A DNA stretch of 64,000 nt from Crotophaga sulcirostris (Eukaryota > Chordata > Aves > Cuculiformes > Crotophagidae). Positions 24,396 through 38,325 of the stretch are shown in pieces. The stretch spans positions 1,946,878-2,010,877 of the forward strand of contig VYZB01000036.1 in assembly GCA_013397455.1 (NCBI GenBank). Reading direction: 5' to 3'. Under the pieces are notes generated by a model. That model worked only from the letters and a program-made list of their open reading frames with translations, did no database searches and was not told where the DNA came from. Made by a program: the position numbers and the translations under genes. The first letter of the stretch is position 1. Each line of letters starts with the position of its first letter.

Positions 24396-27300
24396 CTTGT
24401 GGCAGGGTTTGAGCAGCAGGGAGGTGGGATTAAAAAGCACCTTGACTGGCTTCTGCTGGGGAGCTGAGAGAAGCTGGTGTGAGTGACGTGTGGAGACACA
24501 GGGAGACGTGTGACAGTATTTGCAAGAAGTCTTGCTTGACAGTTGCGGGGGAGCTCTTGGAGGGAGAGACATGTTTGTCTTGTATGTTATTGCCAATTTG
24601 TTCACTTTTATTACTAGTCTTGAAAAATAGTTTATCCCAAGCTTAAATCCCCAGCTTCTGGACTCAAATGACTGAGGGAATGTCAGCGTTTCTGTAAAAG
24701 ACTAGTAATCTCCTTGTTCCTGGGATTAAGTTGAGTAGGTACGGCAAGTTAAATCAAAAAGCTTAAAAATGACAGACAAATAAAAACATACATTATTTGC
24801 CACTTGTGGACTTGATGTTGTCAGTATGACCAGGGCCTGGATTGTAGCCTGGGTAGTCTCATGTCTTGGTGACTCGGCTGTTCTGAGGCTGTATGCACGT
24901 GGTGATGAAGGCTTGTTGTTGGCTGGGCATTTGCATGATGGTGAAGCATACATCCAGCCAGTGGGGTTACCTTCCAGAGACTTTAATATGCTTGTAGTCA
25001 TCTGTCTGCAAAAATCGCTGTCAGGCTGAGTGCTGTTCCCCTTTCACTTCAGGGCAGGGTGAAGTTCAGTGGTTTCCATTCTGCCCCCAGTTCCTTGTGG
25101 CTTTCTCCCTTCTTTGCAGCTGGTGGGTGCTGCTTCCTCCCTGAGCTGATTCAGCTTCTGGCTTGGCTGCGCTTTGTGCCAAACCTGTGAGATGTTTTGA
25201 TTTGGGGGCGATTTGTTTGGGTTTTTAAAAGAACACCGTGCTCTCCTGGAGGTTTTATTTTTAGGCTCCACCTGTGAACAGGCACCCAGCTTGCCTGTGG
25301 TTAGGCAAGCAGCTGAACTGGCGCAGGGAAAAGGTGTGGTATCCCTCCTGTTTGGGCAGGGAGGCATGGGGGTGGCAGCAGGGGGAAAGGAGGCAGTTCC
25401 CAAACCAGCTTTACCTCCAGAGGATTAGCAAGGTGCAGCAGCATCCTTTCCCAGGTGGTTGCTGTGCCTCCTACTACTCCCTGGGGTTGCTACCTACTTG
25501 CTACAAGCTGCTAAAACAGAGTCCAGGGGAGCTCCCTGGGAGCCATGGGAACTTCTACTCCAACTCCCTGGTGGCAGGGCTGCAGGCACAGCCCCACCTG
25601 TCATAGCCACAGAGCCAGGCTGATGGGGAGCCAGGGATGTTTGCCCATACAGGGAGGCTGCACAGTGCCAGTGGTGCTGAGACAGATGTCCCTTGTCCAC
25701 CTTGTTCACGCTGCTGTAGCTATGTTGTTCTAATCTTGTTCCTGGTCCAAAATCAAGTGGTCAAGATTGGGCTATAACTGCAAGTAAGCAAGTTTTCTTG
25801 TTTGATGCGAGTTGCAAAATCAGTGGAAATAATTGTATTGTGGTGGATCAGAGATGTGTCGGAGCTGAAGTTGCTCCATGTTAGACTTGTAGTACCTGGG
25901 CCCAGGTTCCTCTCCAGTAACCTCATTTTTTCCTGCACTCGAGCTGAGTTTGTCATAGACCTGGAAAAGGCAGGGATATTAGCTGTGTTGTTATTGCCTT
26001 GCTAAGGAGCTTCTACTTAGGTACTAGTTTTTCCTGGCTCACCTCAGTGAGGAATCCTGTCTAACAGCCAGAGAGAGCCTAGCCCTTATAAAAACCACCC
26101 ATAACATCCTCTCCAAGCATCTGTTAGCTGTGTCCCAATTGGCTCGAAGGATCTATGTACTCCGTGCTTGTGAGCAAAAGCTATGGGAACCTGCCAAAAT
26201 TATGCCCTTGGCTGCAAAGAGAAGAGGCACAGGGAGTCCAATTACTGGCTCTAAGCAGTATAAAATAATGTTAAATAACTTCTGATTTTTACATTTAATT
26301 AAAATGAAAGACTGAATTGGCACAGCCATTTCTGATTTCTCAGCGAGGGGTAGGAGTTTGCAGCAGAAAGCGCGGTCTAGGGGAGAAACTTTGAAATCAT
26401 TCTAGTAGTGCTGAAAGACGGAGATCCGAAAATATTTGGCCTTGCTCACTGTGCTGAACATGCTCCCATTCGTGCTTTTTGTTGCTTGTTCCCAAGTGAC
26501 AATGACACATTCACTTAAGTCATGGGGAAAAAAATTAGATTTCAAAGCAGCTGATTATGAATCAGACCAAAAAAACCCCAACCACCCTCTACTAAGGACA
26601 TAAGAAAAATGTAGTTCGTCTTTTACAGTCATGAAAAAAAAAAAAAAAGAAGTCTGGGGAATTAAAGCACCTGAAGTAGCCTGCGAGTCATCGCATATTG
26701 ATACAATTTGACAAGAGTGATTTCTGTCAGCATGTCAAACCGTGTTTTGCAGTAATCTTCCTCTATTTGTACCGACATTGCCTGGTCTGACTGACAGCTA
26801 GTTTGCTTGTTCATTCGTGGGGTAATCTGTTTTGTCTCCTACATCTATATGAAGCTGAAGAAGGAAATTGCAGGTAGGTTCTTTGTAGGGAGAGGGAGTC
26901 TTTCCTGCGCATCTCTGTGTGTGAAAAGTTGCAAGCTGTGTTCAAGGAAGAAAAGAAAACCTTGATTCTGCTGCTGTTTCTGGGATATTGTTATAACACC
27001 TTTCTAATGAAGCCCTTGTGGCGCAGTGGTGGAAGACTGTCCCAGATGGGTCCTTAGCAAAAATGAAATTGGAGAATTCCCACAGCTTCTTTAAAAAAAA
27101 TCTAGGTGCTACCAATTTAGCTTCTTAAACTTGTTCTGTTTTTTTTTTCTTCAAGATGGAAGAATTAACAATCCTCTGAGTTTAATAACAGTTTTCTTGA
27201 CTTTTTTGATGTTATTCTAAATATGGAATTATAATTGCAGTACTGAAGGTTAATGTTGGTAGTGTTTAAATTATTACAAGGAGTTGCAAAGATGTATTCT

Positions 27301-28599
27301 GGTTGGACCTTTTGTTCCAAAAAGATACAATAAATTCTAAATACTTAGTTTCCTAAATCATACATTTTCTGAGAGAGACTATAAAACCAATCCAGCCTTG
27401 GAAATCCTTCCAGATCCTTGGAAACTGACATGATATTGAGCAATGCTTGGGCAAGTGCATTTATGAAGTAACACAGTTGAAAGCTGCAAACCTATGTAAT
27501 TATCTCCCTCCGGATGCACATGCTAAACTTTCATTGTTACCACATCACTTAAGCACTGTCTAAAGTCTAACTTCATCCATGAATCTTGCAGTGTTTAATG
27601 GGGTATTTTTTGTTAAAACACAGTTCCTCTGAATCACGTTAGAAATAATTCCAGCTTTCATTTAAATTCCTACATTTCAAAAACTGTAGCAAAAGACAAA
27701 TAAAACCAATAAAAGTGCATAGCTGCTCAAAAATCATGATATGATAATGAAGATGTATGGGAGGGGAAGGGGATGCTCCATGTATATTTAGCATTGAGTT
27801 TTTTGTTCATGGAAAGAAAGTAATCTGAATCATTTCTCTGGACATATTTGGTGTTGGCACAACTACTGCCAACCACGCTACTGTTCATCAAAGCAAATAG
27901 CGGTAATGTGCTCAAACCCCACTCTGATCACTTCCTTCATTTTCCAGTAGGCCTACGGTACTGCTCCTACCCCCTAAATGCAGGACAGATCTGTGTTTAC
28001 TGGGGTCAATGAGAGTGCTTGGTTTTCCCCACTTCCTTGTTGAGTGACACAGGATCTCTAGTATTGGAAGTCCCTGCTGTACCTGGGAAATATTGTATCA
28101 TCCTGGTTGACCGATGTTTTACTGCAGACTGACTTTCTGTGCACAAGGGCAGCCCATGGTAGGGCACTAAGGAGGGCGACCTTATACGACAGATTCATAA
28201 CAGAGCTCCTGCCCACACCCATATCCTGCAGTTTGAGTGGGCTGAGGACACACAAGTTATTAGGTGCCACAATGAAGAGAAGCTTAGATGTCAGTTATTT
28301 TAAATAGTATGACTCATCCTTTATCCTTTTACCTTGTACTCTCTCCTTTCTTATGCCTTTGCTCCTCTTAGGCTACAGATCATTAGCTTTGCTAAAACTG
28401 CTGTTGGTATCTTCAAGGCAGCTGGATTGCAGGGACTTGCCTTCACTGGACCAGACATGTCTCTGATAGTCGCCTGGCTCTGTTTGAAATGTCAGTTCTA
28501 AAAGGCTTTTCACAAAAAAAAAAAAAAAGAAAAAAGAGACATTCTGGTAACAAGGCACTGGAACTGGATGCTGCTCATGCGAGACTTCTAAAAGAATGA
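24396..28599. other. Non-coding, intron-like stretch
   Basis: The interval 25040-25700 is somewhat GC-rich and carries overlapping chance frames. There is an A run at 26634-26648 and another at 28514-28528. A tRNA A-box-like string at about 27013 (TGGCGCAGTGG) has no matching B box. No exon recognised. Confidence 0.55.
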
Positions 28600-29640
28600 A
28601 AATAAGAAATTCTTCCTGGTTTGCTGTCTGCTTAAATAAACCAGTAATATACCAATCTAGCAAGGGCTGCTGGGGTCATGCAGGGAGATTATCAGTAAAT
28701 CTGGCTGCTGCATTAGGTAGTTTGGTAGAAATCAGAATAGGAATAGAAGTAGTAGGTAACAGAAATATAATGAACAGGAGAGGAGACAGCATGTCTTAAG
28801 TAAAGGAAATTTTTCTCCTGAATCTGTGAATTTTTCTGTGAAGGAAGCTACTGTATGGATATAGCAGGTCTAGCTGATACTTTGTCAAAAACTCTTTGAA
28901 AATAAAAGCACAAGCTACATTTCACAGAAATATGTTAGAATCACAGTTATCAGGAAATGAAAGAAAAAGTCTTCTCACAAATTGCTAAGTGGTTAAAGTA
29001 GGAAACAAAGAACTGGAATATCTTATTATCTTCCATGTTCTATAGCAGCTATTGCTGGGATGAAATCTGTGCCATTTTTGGAGCTGTTTAACATAATCAT
29101 CAATGATTTGATTTTAACTAGATGACAGAACTTGTAAAGGATACCAAAATTATTTACAATAATCTAACTCGAAGCTGTCTGAAATGACTTGCAGGGCCTT
29201 TTTTTGACACAGAGTTAGAAATATAGGCAAATGAAATTTAGTATCAATGAATGCAAAATAATGCATGAAGGGAGAAAGGAAATAATCCTCTTCTTTTCTG
29301 AGGGGGTAAAAAACCCAACACTCTCTTGGAGGTACAGTGGATAATTCTTTGTAAATGTCAGTTCAGCGTTTGATGGTGCTCAGCAAAGTAAATAGAACAA
29401 TAAGAAATACTGAGAGAGGAGTAGAGAGCAAAATAAGAATTATCCCTGTGGTGCTATGGAACCATAAATATTTGCATCTTAGAATGTGTAGAGAATGCTG
29501 TTTATACCACCTCAAATAAAAGCAGAAATAGAGAGGGTTAGGAGACTTTAGGGTGCAAAAGATTGGGGCAACTTTCCTTTGAAGAAAGACTCTGAATTTG
29601 GGGATGAGGAGGGGGGCGGACCACAAGAGAAAATATGTAA
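28600..29640 (+). mobile_element. Highly decayed CR1-like LINE (reverse transcriptase region)
   Basis: No open frame survives, but landmarks of a CR1/L3-type ORF2 occur in the right order on the plus strand. They are a GACAGCATGTCTTAAGTAAA segment near 28786 (the HGFTKG region), a TGGATATAGCAGGTCTAG segment near 28855 (the DFSKAFD region), and a reading LFNIIINDL near 29078-29104. Then come a KDTK-like string near 29137, QMKFSINECKIMHEG near 29228-29272, and SFEERL near 29577-29594. The spacing agrees with the family, but frameshifts and stops lie between the pieces. It is much older than the copy at 23396 and inserted in the opposite orientation. The ends are estimates. Without an alignment I cannot choose between CR1-X-like and L3-like subfamilies. 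Confidence 0.72.
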
Positions 29641-31214
29641 TTTAAAAGTACAGATCAGGAACAATACAATTGTTAGACAGCAGGTTTAAATGAAAACTAA
29701 GTCCAGATCCCTCTTCTGCCCTTTCTTCTGTTCAAGGTAGAGTTAAATCATTAAATTGCTGCAGGAACCTTTTGGATGCCAGTGATACAAAGAAGAGATT
29801 AGGTATATACATAGAAAATTAGGCCTTTGGTAATTATTAAGCCTTGATGCAACTTCCAGTTTAGAAAGTACTGAAACTCATTTTCCTAGGAGTCCAGGAG
29901 GGTGTTTGGGATGCAAATGAATGGTCTTCAGTGGCTGCTCATGGCCACTGTTAAACTGTTGAAATGTGGTTCATCTTCCCTGTCTTCAACAAGACGCCTA
30001 ACTTTTAGCTTTATATGGTTATTTAAGGCAACCTCTATCATTAGTGGAGAGAGCCAAGGGGAGACTGAGGTGATTCATGCAAGGCTGAGATAAACACCTA
30101 AACTGGGGGAGCTGAATTGCTCTCAGGAGGGATTGGTCCCCTTGAAACAGAAATAACCTTTGGACTAGTTTGGGCTGCTCAGCAAAAAGTGAGAAGTAGT
30201 CTGTTCTCCCAGAAGGGTGTTGGGCTAAAGAATGTTTTGTCTGTCTTATTACAGTTGCTCTTGGGTTTCTAAACATCAAAAAAAGCTATGTATTAAAGTA
30301 GGTGGGTATTGTGGGCCTTAACTCAGAATGGTTGAGTACAGTGACAGTGGGTATGTTAAGACACAGTTGAAAACGAGCTTGAGCTTGTTTAGCAATGGGG
30401 GGCAAGGGGTGACTGCGGATGACCCCAGGCGTGAAGAGGAACTCTAGGCTCAGTGCCCAGGTTTAGTAGTGTCACCTCCTTTTGCTTCCAGCCTCCTTTT
30501 GGAGATGGCGTTGTCTGATGAGGGGCTCAACTGAGGGAATGGAAACAAATCCTGCTGGGATAAGGGACAAGCATTGTTACAGATTAACATTTAAATATCT
30601 TTAATTAATGTAATTACATTTCCTGAATTACACCCTACATTGTGTGCACTTCAGTACGTTCCACTGGTGCCCAAGAGAATAAAATGTGATTAATTTCATA
30701 AAAAGTTGCTATCTTTAGACTGAATGCAATAATAAATAGCTCTGTTAGGTCTGTGCTGGGGGATCCTGAGCTGAGTGCTGAGACACTGGTTTAGTGGCAT
30801 GAGTCAACTAAGGAGACCACCAAGGAGCTCCAAGCCAGTGTGCGTGTGAGGGAGCTGGAGGAGGTCTGAGAAATTTGCCTTGTGCTTGGGGCAAGCTAGT
30901 TGAGCGTATGTCATCCATGAAGGCAGCTCGCCAGACATGATAACTTAATCATACATCTGATTGTGGAGATTGCTTACAGTTACAATAAATAAGGTAATCT
31001 GCTTTATTAAGGGCCTTGAATCGGTACAGCATCTCTGTACAAGAAACTAGTTCCAAAGTAATGAAGTTCATCTATCTAACAGTGCAGATGACTCTTCTGT
31101 GTTGCTTTATTGCCAGATGAAACAGTGGAACAATTCATCTTTTTTGGTGTTCTTGATGAGGTAGTAAACAAGTAAGTTCCCCAGCTCAAATTTAAAAAGG
31201 CTAAACTTCAATTT

Positions 31215-31244
31215 GTTTTTATTTTTATTTTTATTTTTTTTTTA
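31215..31244. repeat. (TTTTA)n low-complexity run
   Basis: Several TTTTTA units end in a longer T run. It is a short pentanucleotide-like microsatellite. Confidence 0.7.
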
Positions 31245-32135
31245 CCTTTGGCTATATTGTTGCTTTTGTGTAAGGTAGACCTCCAAAGTATGCGCCTGTA
31301 TGGTTTTTGTGTTTCGGTTTCTAAATTACCACCAGATGCTTTAGAAATGATGTAACCATGGGGTGAGCGTGATCCCAGGCTGCAGGGTGTGAAGGCATTA
31401 GTCACCACGGGCATGCCTGCGGTGAAAGGCAAGATTCCTCCAGCAACCCACGGCACAACTGGTGGCCCAACACGCCCAGGGTTTTGTTGTTTCTTGCCTC
31501 TATCGCTAACTCTCTGCACACCCTGTGAAAAAAAAAAAAAATTGCTGTATCGTAGGGGAAGAATTTCCCACTCAGCCTTGTTTTGAATGCTAGTTAATCA
31601 GGAAGGAAATAAAAAGCATGCTATCACCCAAAATTTTAATCAAATTGTTAAAATAGCAGTGATGTGGGGGAGGATTTAAGATACAATATGGAAAAGGAAA
31701 AGTTTTCGTTTTTTTTTTTTTAAACCCACACTTATCTATTATCTGTTGTTCCCACAGCAAGGCCCATATACTCCATCGTACAGCTATTTCAAGAGTGATT
31801 GAAAAAGAACTACTGAAGCACCCAGGGGAGAAGGGAGTTGGGAGATTCAGTACTTTTGAATTGCTGTCACAAACAATCTCATGCTGAAATACTCTGTAGG
31901 ACAAATGTGATAGATATATCCCCAGTGAGCTGGCTTTTCATTAGAAATTGTGACATTGAAAACTTCTTGTTATTCAATTTGTGGTGCAGTGGGGTGACCT
32001 GAAGAATGATCTGGGACGAAAGAGAAGCCTTTTATGACAGGTATTTTCCAACAAGTTACCAAAACTCAATGTGATAAGAATGTTCTGCACAATTTTCTGG
32101 GGTTCGTTATTGTTTTCAAATACATACTCCCCTAC

Positions 32136-32190
32136 NNNNNNNNNNNNNNNNNNNNNNNNNNNNNNNNNNNNNNNNNNNNNNNNNNNNNNN
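32136..32190. other. Assembly gap (55 N)
   Basis: A run of 55 N. The flanking sequence is ordinary non-coding sequence, and its content is unknown. Confidence 1.
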
Positions 32191-35100
32191 TAAAAAACTT
32201 TATGCTGTAATTACAGTAGGCATTTATTACTGCTGGTGCCATAAATACAAAATGACTGACACCCTGAAATGGGGGCCATGGCAGGTTTAGCCTGAAATGT
32301 TTCTTTCTCCAAGAAAAGGTAACCTAACCTTTTTAATAGACAGATGCTTGACACATCACGAAAAAGCCAAATCTTGTACTTGGGGAATTATTTCTGAACA
32401 CTGACAACCAATCAGCTTAGCAGCATTAAGGCAAAACCTCCTTCTGTACCCCTTTTGGACATTTGAAAAAAGACATTTCAGATGCACATAGTTTCCACGT
32501 GCAATTAACTGGAGGATTGGCTGCTTGTGATTTTTGAATCATTCAGGGAAGTAACACCTGCTTGGCTTGTAAAATTGTACCTTCATGATAGCACCACCTA
32601 GTAATTATTATTCTGAGTCATCAGCTAGTGCTCATTACCACTTCATAGTAGCAGTGTAATTAAAAATTCTGTGCTGTATTCCAGTAACAATCAAGCTCAA
32701 AAGCTAGAGACATGACTTTGGATAAGTTAGTAGCAGTATATTACTTGGTCTCTTCTATGTTCATCGAATGGTTTCTGAATAATTCTTAATTATTCTGCTC
32801 AATTATTCTTGAGCTAAAGTCACCTTTTTATTCTTCCTGGTGTGTCTTGAATGTAAGTAAACGTTGTGAAGGAAAGAAGGTCAGAGCAGCAAAGGCTGTC
32901 CATCTACAAACGTGCTCTTGGATTGGCTCTGGAAGAGGTCAGGTCAGGTCTCTATGGAAATGAGCTCCTGCACTCGTTGATTTGAAAGATCAGAGGGGAC
33001 CTATGGAAACAGTTGATCCCTGACCAAAGGGTGAGAGGCTGACTGGAAAAAAAGACAGGAAAAACCAAGTGATCTGTAGTGGTTAATTTTGAGTTAAACA
33101 AAGTGCTTTGGCTTCTTTTCTCAGTTGACATGCAGTTGAGCCCAAGATGTTGTTTTGCCTTTCTGTGAAGAAAATTGACTCTGGAGTAGCCAGTGGTCTT
33201 TTCTCAACTTTCATCTATGAGGTGTGGGGAGTGCCTGGACTTGGGAAGTATCTTCAGGCTGAGCTGGGCAGCAGATTGCACAGGACACTAGCCCACCCTA
33301 GCAGTCTGACCTTTCTCTTTCCTTCCTTCCCTTGGCACAAAAAGCATTTCTGCACATGAAGAGAAACAGCTGTAGTGGATAGGAGAGGGCAGGAGAGCGA
33401 GTGGTTTCGTTTTATTTGGGAATGAAAGACTGAACTTGGAAATTCTGTTCCAATGTAGGCAAAGCAGAGATGATTTACATAAAGATCACCTGGTTTGATG
33501 GCTGCCAGAATAGTTCAAAGCATCTGGGACCTGATAAACTTCTTGTGAGTCTTACCAAATCTACCAAGCTCCTAAGAACAGCTTCGATCCAGTGGATTGC
33601 CATTCTCTGATCAAATCAGCTCTAGGCAGAAGACTTATCACCTATAAGTTGGCACTTACAGACAACAGTCATCACCCTTTAATCGTCACTTTACCTTCTC
33701 TTGGACGAATGGATTTGCTATAGGTTCTGTCTTTTAAGTCTAATTTTTAAATAAAGCTGATCGCTTTTATCTGAGCTTTTACTGATTTCATGACATTAGA
33801 TGCAAGCAGCTGGTGTCAGGAGCAGATACATTTTAGGAAGACCAGTATGAAATGATGTGATCATGTCTCACCATTTAAACATGGTACTTTGATGCTACAT
33901 GTGTTGGAGTATCACATTTGTTCTCTCTCCACTTTCCTGGAGCAATTGTGCTATCAGGCAAACCACTGTGACTCTAACATTCTGTTACATTACAGTCTTG
34001 CAAATTACATTCTAACACTGTGACCTAAATTTTGGATTTACTTTTTGTGTGATCTTGTTTGATTACAGTAATAATGCTGCTATTCAATTAAGTCTATTGT
34101 ACTGTGTGATCCACACCATCACACCTTTGAACTTGACTGGTCGTTTTGTGCAGGTCATGTGAAAATTGGTGGAACGATGGATTTATACCAGCACTGACCA
34201 CCTTAAATAGGACTTCTGCATTCCTGGAAGACTCTTGCTTCAGATCTTGATTCCCATAAAGACTCAGAGAGCTGGTGTATGCAGGGTTGAATGCTAAGGG
34301 ACAAGAAGGATGAAATCCTTTAATCTGCTTTGTTGACTTATGTGGCATCTGTTTTTCAATAGAACTGTTTAGTTCGAAGAGGCTAATAAACGCTTTGCTG
34401 AAATGGGCCAGGAACACTGTGTGCCTTTATTATCCAACCTTGTCAAGCTGAGGACATTCTAGGTCTGATTTTCATAAAGCTATACTGACTGTTTTACAGA
34501 GAATTCTATACCTTAATTCTGTATGGTCTTCATTTTCTATGGACATTTAGGTTCTATTGTTCGAGATCAAAGTTGACTTAAATGGCCTGCAGTTGCCGCA
34601 GTAACTTCATTTGCAGTTCCTAAATATTGCTGAAATAATTCATTCTTTGTCCTCTAAAACATTCTTAAAATGTGATATTTAGCCAGTCTTCAACCCTGGT
34701 GGCTCCTTGGCCCCCATTTCTAAAACTCATGGGAGGAAATTATTCTGTGTAACAGATCTTCAACTTTTTAACTTTAACAAATGCTGTATACGGTCTTCTG
34801 TAACTTCTTCAGAAAATGGTACCTGCTGACTTTCAAAGCTCAGTCAAAATACGGCTGTTGTAGGTTGAGGAGGTGACAGACTTTCTGTCTCGGTGTACTT
34901 GAAAGCCTCAGGTTTTCCAGCAGAGAAGGCTGGTGAGTGGGAAGCCACTACTGAAGTCAGGACACCTGAGCCAGATGTGCCCAGCAGCCCGTGCTGTGCT
35001 AATGGCAGCTTTGGGGAAGACGTGCTTCTCCATTTTTATGAAAGGTGACTGATGAGCATATAACAGGGACCTTGTCGCAGTCAGATGTTTTGCTGCTATT

Positions 35101-35490
35101 GCTATTAGTACCTGCAATTCAGCCATAGTCTAATCTCACAGATGTGGTTTGATTGAACTTATTTGCAGGGTAATATCCTACAATATTGAGAGATATTTAT
35201 GAAGCTAGTTCTTTGAAGCTATTTCCTCCTGCTCTTAGCATCACTTAGTCTTGGTGGATGCCTTTTATCTTGGAACAGATTTCACCTAGCCATTAAGAAA
35301 GCTGAATAGTGGTGCTATTTCAGTTGACTCTGATATTTTGCTCTTGCATATTAACTTCGCTGTTCTGCTTCCTATTCTAGTTGAGTCTTAATGTTCTTGC
35401 ACTGCTAGTTGCTGTTTATTTCATTTAAGAATGTATGCTGGAGAGGAGGCAGAAATGGAGTAGAAATCTAGCTGAGGAAACAAGGTGTCT

Positions 35491-35512
35491 GTATATATGC
35501 ATATATATATAA
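35491..35512. repeat. TA-rich microsatellite
   Basis: Short alternating TA with one GC interruption. Confidence 0.7.
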
Positions 35513-36288
35513 ATGTTAATGATTTTTCCAACAGCATCAGCACGATGGTTCTTGCACAAAACACTTTTGGTTTGTTAACACAGCACAGGATCTCCCTGAC
35601 CCCCACTCCCTGATGCAGATGGGTTCAGCTCTTTTCTGGTTTGTTTACATGCTTGGAAACTTCTGAGCGGGGGCAAAGGAATGAAAGAGAAAGGAGGAAT
35701 CCTTGCCAGAACAGTGTGAAGGGAGACTGGAGGCTGAGAAGGGAGTTTGTGGTTTGGGGAGGGATGGAGGGAGCTGGGAGGTGGCTATATTCTCTCCTGC
35801 ATGGATGAGATGAGGGAGATGCTGCATGTGCCGCTCTTTTCTCTTCTCAAGCAGCAAAATTGCCCAGGCTTCCTGGTATGCTTCATCAAGGTTTTGCTGC
35901 AGCACTTTGTTTCACTCCAGCTTAGTCTCTCCAGTTTCTTAATGGAGATATAGCCGAGCCCTTCCCTAAAACAGAGGACTGAAATACATCCCTCTCTCTC
36001 CCATTTTGACCCCCAAATCTTCCCACATTTCAAATAGAAAGCTGTCTGTAGCAACAGGTATATTTTTAAGAAATCCATGATGGATATCTTTTAAACAAGA
36101 GCTCTCTCAATTTTCAGTTTACTTTTTTAGTGAGAGAACTGTGACAGAGTTATTTCTCCTACTTGCATGCAGAGCAAACTTTTCTCTTGCACCTTCTCGT
36201 GTGAGAAGCTGCTCCACTGATGAGGGTGCTCCTTTGAAGTAAGCAACAGTTTGGAAGGAAAAATCCTTATCAATATTGAGAGAACAAT

Positions 36289-36320
36289 GTATACATACAT
36301 ATATATATATATATATATAC
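36289..36320. repeat. (TA)n microsatellite
   Basis: About 32 bases, TATACATACA followed by an uninterrupted AT run, then ACACCCCC. Likely length-variable between individuals. Confidence 0.85.
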
Positions 36321-38254
36321 ACCCCCATATCTTATTATAGGAGAGTTATGTAAGAAATAAATACGATCTCAGCAGTAATAGCTTTAGGAGCTATTGGATA
36401 TTGTTACCATTTTCCTTTCTTCTCAGAGAAACTTCCTGCAATGAGTTGTCCAGACTTTTGGACAGTGCTCATAATGGTTATATTTTATTTTTAGCTTTGG
36501 CTGACATAGTTACCAGGAATACTTTCGTATTGAACCACTGCAAGATGTTTTTTAAACTGCTCTGCCGTTTACGTACCAGTGCTATAGGAAGATAAGCAGA
36601 ACTGGGACGCAGCTGTACCAGGTTCCATTTGTGTTCTGAACTTCACATTATTTTATGGTCTTGAAATATAATTGCATTATAAGCTTTCCCCTAAATGCCT
36701 TTCTCCAGGTCACCTTAAGGAGGTTACCTCCTGCTTATGTTGTTCTGAGTGTTTACATAGCCACAGACAACCGAAATAATTTGATTTATTATTTTACATT
36801 AAAATATAAAAAGCTTTTGACTTTTTTTTTTTTAAATCCATGTTGTCTTGAGTGTCAGTTAACAACATCGGGTACAAGTATTGGCACAGCTGAGGTGGAA
36901 GCACAGGTGACCAGAGGTGGGAATTTCTTAAGCCATGTTTGCTACCTTAAAATACTTCATATATAACTCGTCCTTCAGTCACAGCTCTTGATACCTTTTA
37001 GAACCTTTAGAAAGACTTCAGTTTCTTGCTGCCCTGCCATATAAGACTATTTTTCTAATAAGATTGTTTTCTAAAGGGTGGAAGTGAGAATTGCAGAGGA
37101 AGTAAATGGTAACCATCAGCCACTGTAAATGGAAGAGCTTTACTTGGAATCTAAAAGAGAAATCTGGCCTGCTGCATCTTTGTCTCTGAGAATTAGTCTA
37201 GCAAGTCTCAGTCCTATTATCATGGATGTACAACTTGTAAAATTCAAGTTACTTTCTACTCTTTCTCTTTCTTTCTTGCAGGAAAGAGAGACTTAGTTTT
37301 TAGCTCAAGTTGTATCTATTTCTTTGTCCCCATTACCTCCTACAAGAAAGCAATTTGTTTCTCCCTTTCTTCTCATTCTTCCATGTCGGATCATTTGAGA
37401 GTTCAGGAGTTTCTCAGCCTGGCTCTGGTGGGCTCAGAATTAAAATCTTGCCTGTTCTGGATGGCCTGATTCTTTTCCGCGTACACTTCATTCGTGGGCA
37501 GTGGGGATCCTGCATGAAGTGTCTTTGAAACAGGGGAGATGCCTAGCGAGTCCTTTGGCACAGGTGGTACATGAATTGGTTAACAGGTGATCCTGCATTT
37601 TGGAAGACATGCAGAAAGGATAAGAGAAGTGGAGTTTTGCTCCTGAGGTGGGAGAAATGTTGATCAAAGCTGAGAGGTTGTAAGAGATGATGAAGAAAAA
37701 AAATTATATTCTCCCTGAATATAGGCAAGACTTCAGGAATCTGGATAAGCCAAATAGCCTGAGACTTGATGTGTTTTTAGCATGTCGTCTCTGAGGTACC
37801 TCAAAGGGACTTGATCATCAGAAAAGGATGCGCATGCAGCCTCTAAGGCTGCTGCCCTCTGTTCTCTAGATCAAAAGATTATTTAATCTCTCTGAAAAAC
37901 ATCCAGTGCCCACTTTGCATTTCAGCTGGTCCACCTACCAGGCGAAAAAAAAGGAGCCTGCACTACCAATAGTTAGAAAGTGACCCCTGGCTGTGTATGC
38001 CAGCACGCCAAAACACACACTCACTGCCTTTGGGGCAGCACCTGCCTGTGTTTGTAGTGATTTCTCCCTCCACTACCCTGATGCTTCATGATGTACTTCC
38101 TGAGATCTCCAGGGTGAAAGGCTGAGCAGTGCTGTTGACTTAAATGCATTCTTCTTGCTTTTACACATTGCTTGTAGAATCTTTCTGTGTGTCCTTTACT
38201 GTTACATATGAATGCTTTGAGAATTCAAAAATGTATCTGTGTAATGCTGTGCCA

Positions 38255-38325
38255 GGCAGAAGTGCTAGTCCCACTTTGCAGAGGTAGAAATGGGAAGCTG
38301 AACTATGTGGCCTGGTGCTGGTTCC
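38255..38325 (-). mobile_element. Possible MIR fragment
   Basis: The plus strand contains GTGCCAGGCAG, then TCCCACTTTGCAGAGGTAG, then AAATGGGAAGCTGA. This resembles the antisense MIR core (CCCATTTTACAGATGAGGAAACTGA) but with many differences and a short match. The GTGCCAGGCA word is in an orientation that fits poorly. Treat as tentative. Confidence 0.25.

Noticed and set aside
27005..27060. tRNA A-box-like string TGGCGCAGTGG, possible tRNA or SINE head
   Set aside because: There is no B box (GGTTCGANTCC) at the right distance and no cloverleaf, so it is probably chance.
26634..28528. A runs at 26634 and 28514 as possible processed-pseudogene tails
   Set aside because: No gene-like sequence precedes them on either strand and no target-site duplication is visible.
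37261..37450. Strong pyrimidine tract and CAG acceptor ending at 37281
   Set aside because: Two frames stop at once, and the third is a serine/phenylalanine-rich chance reading without a donor.
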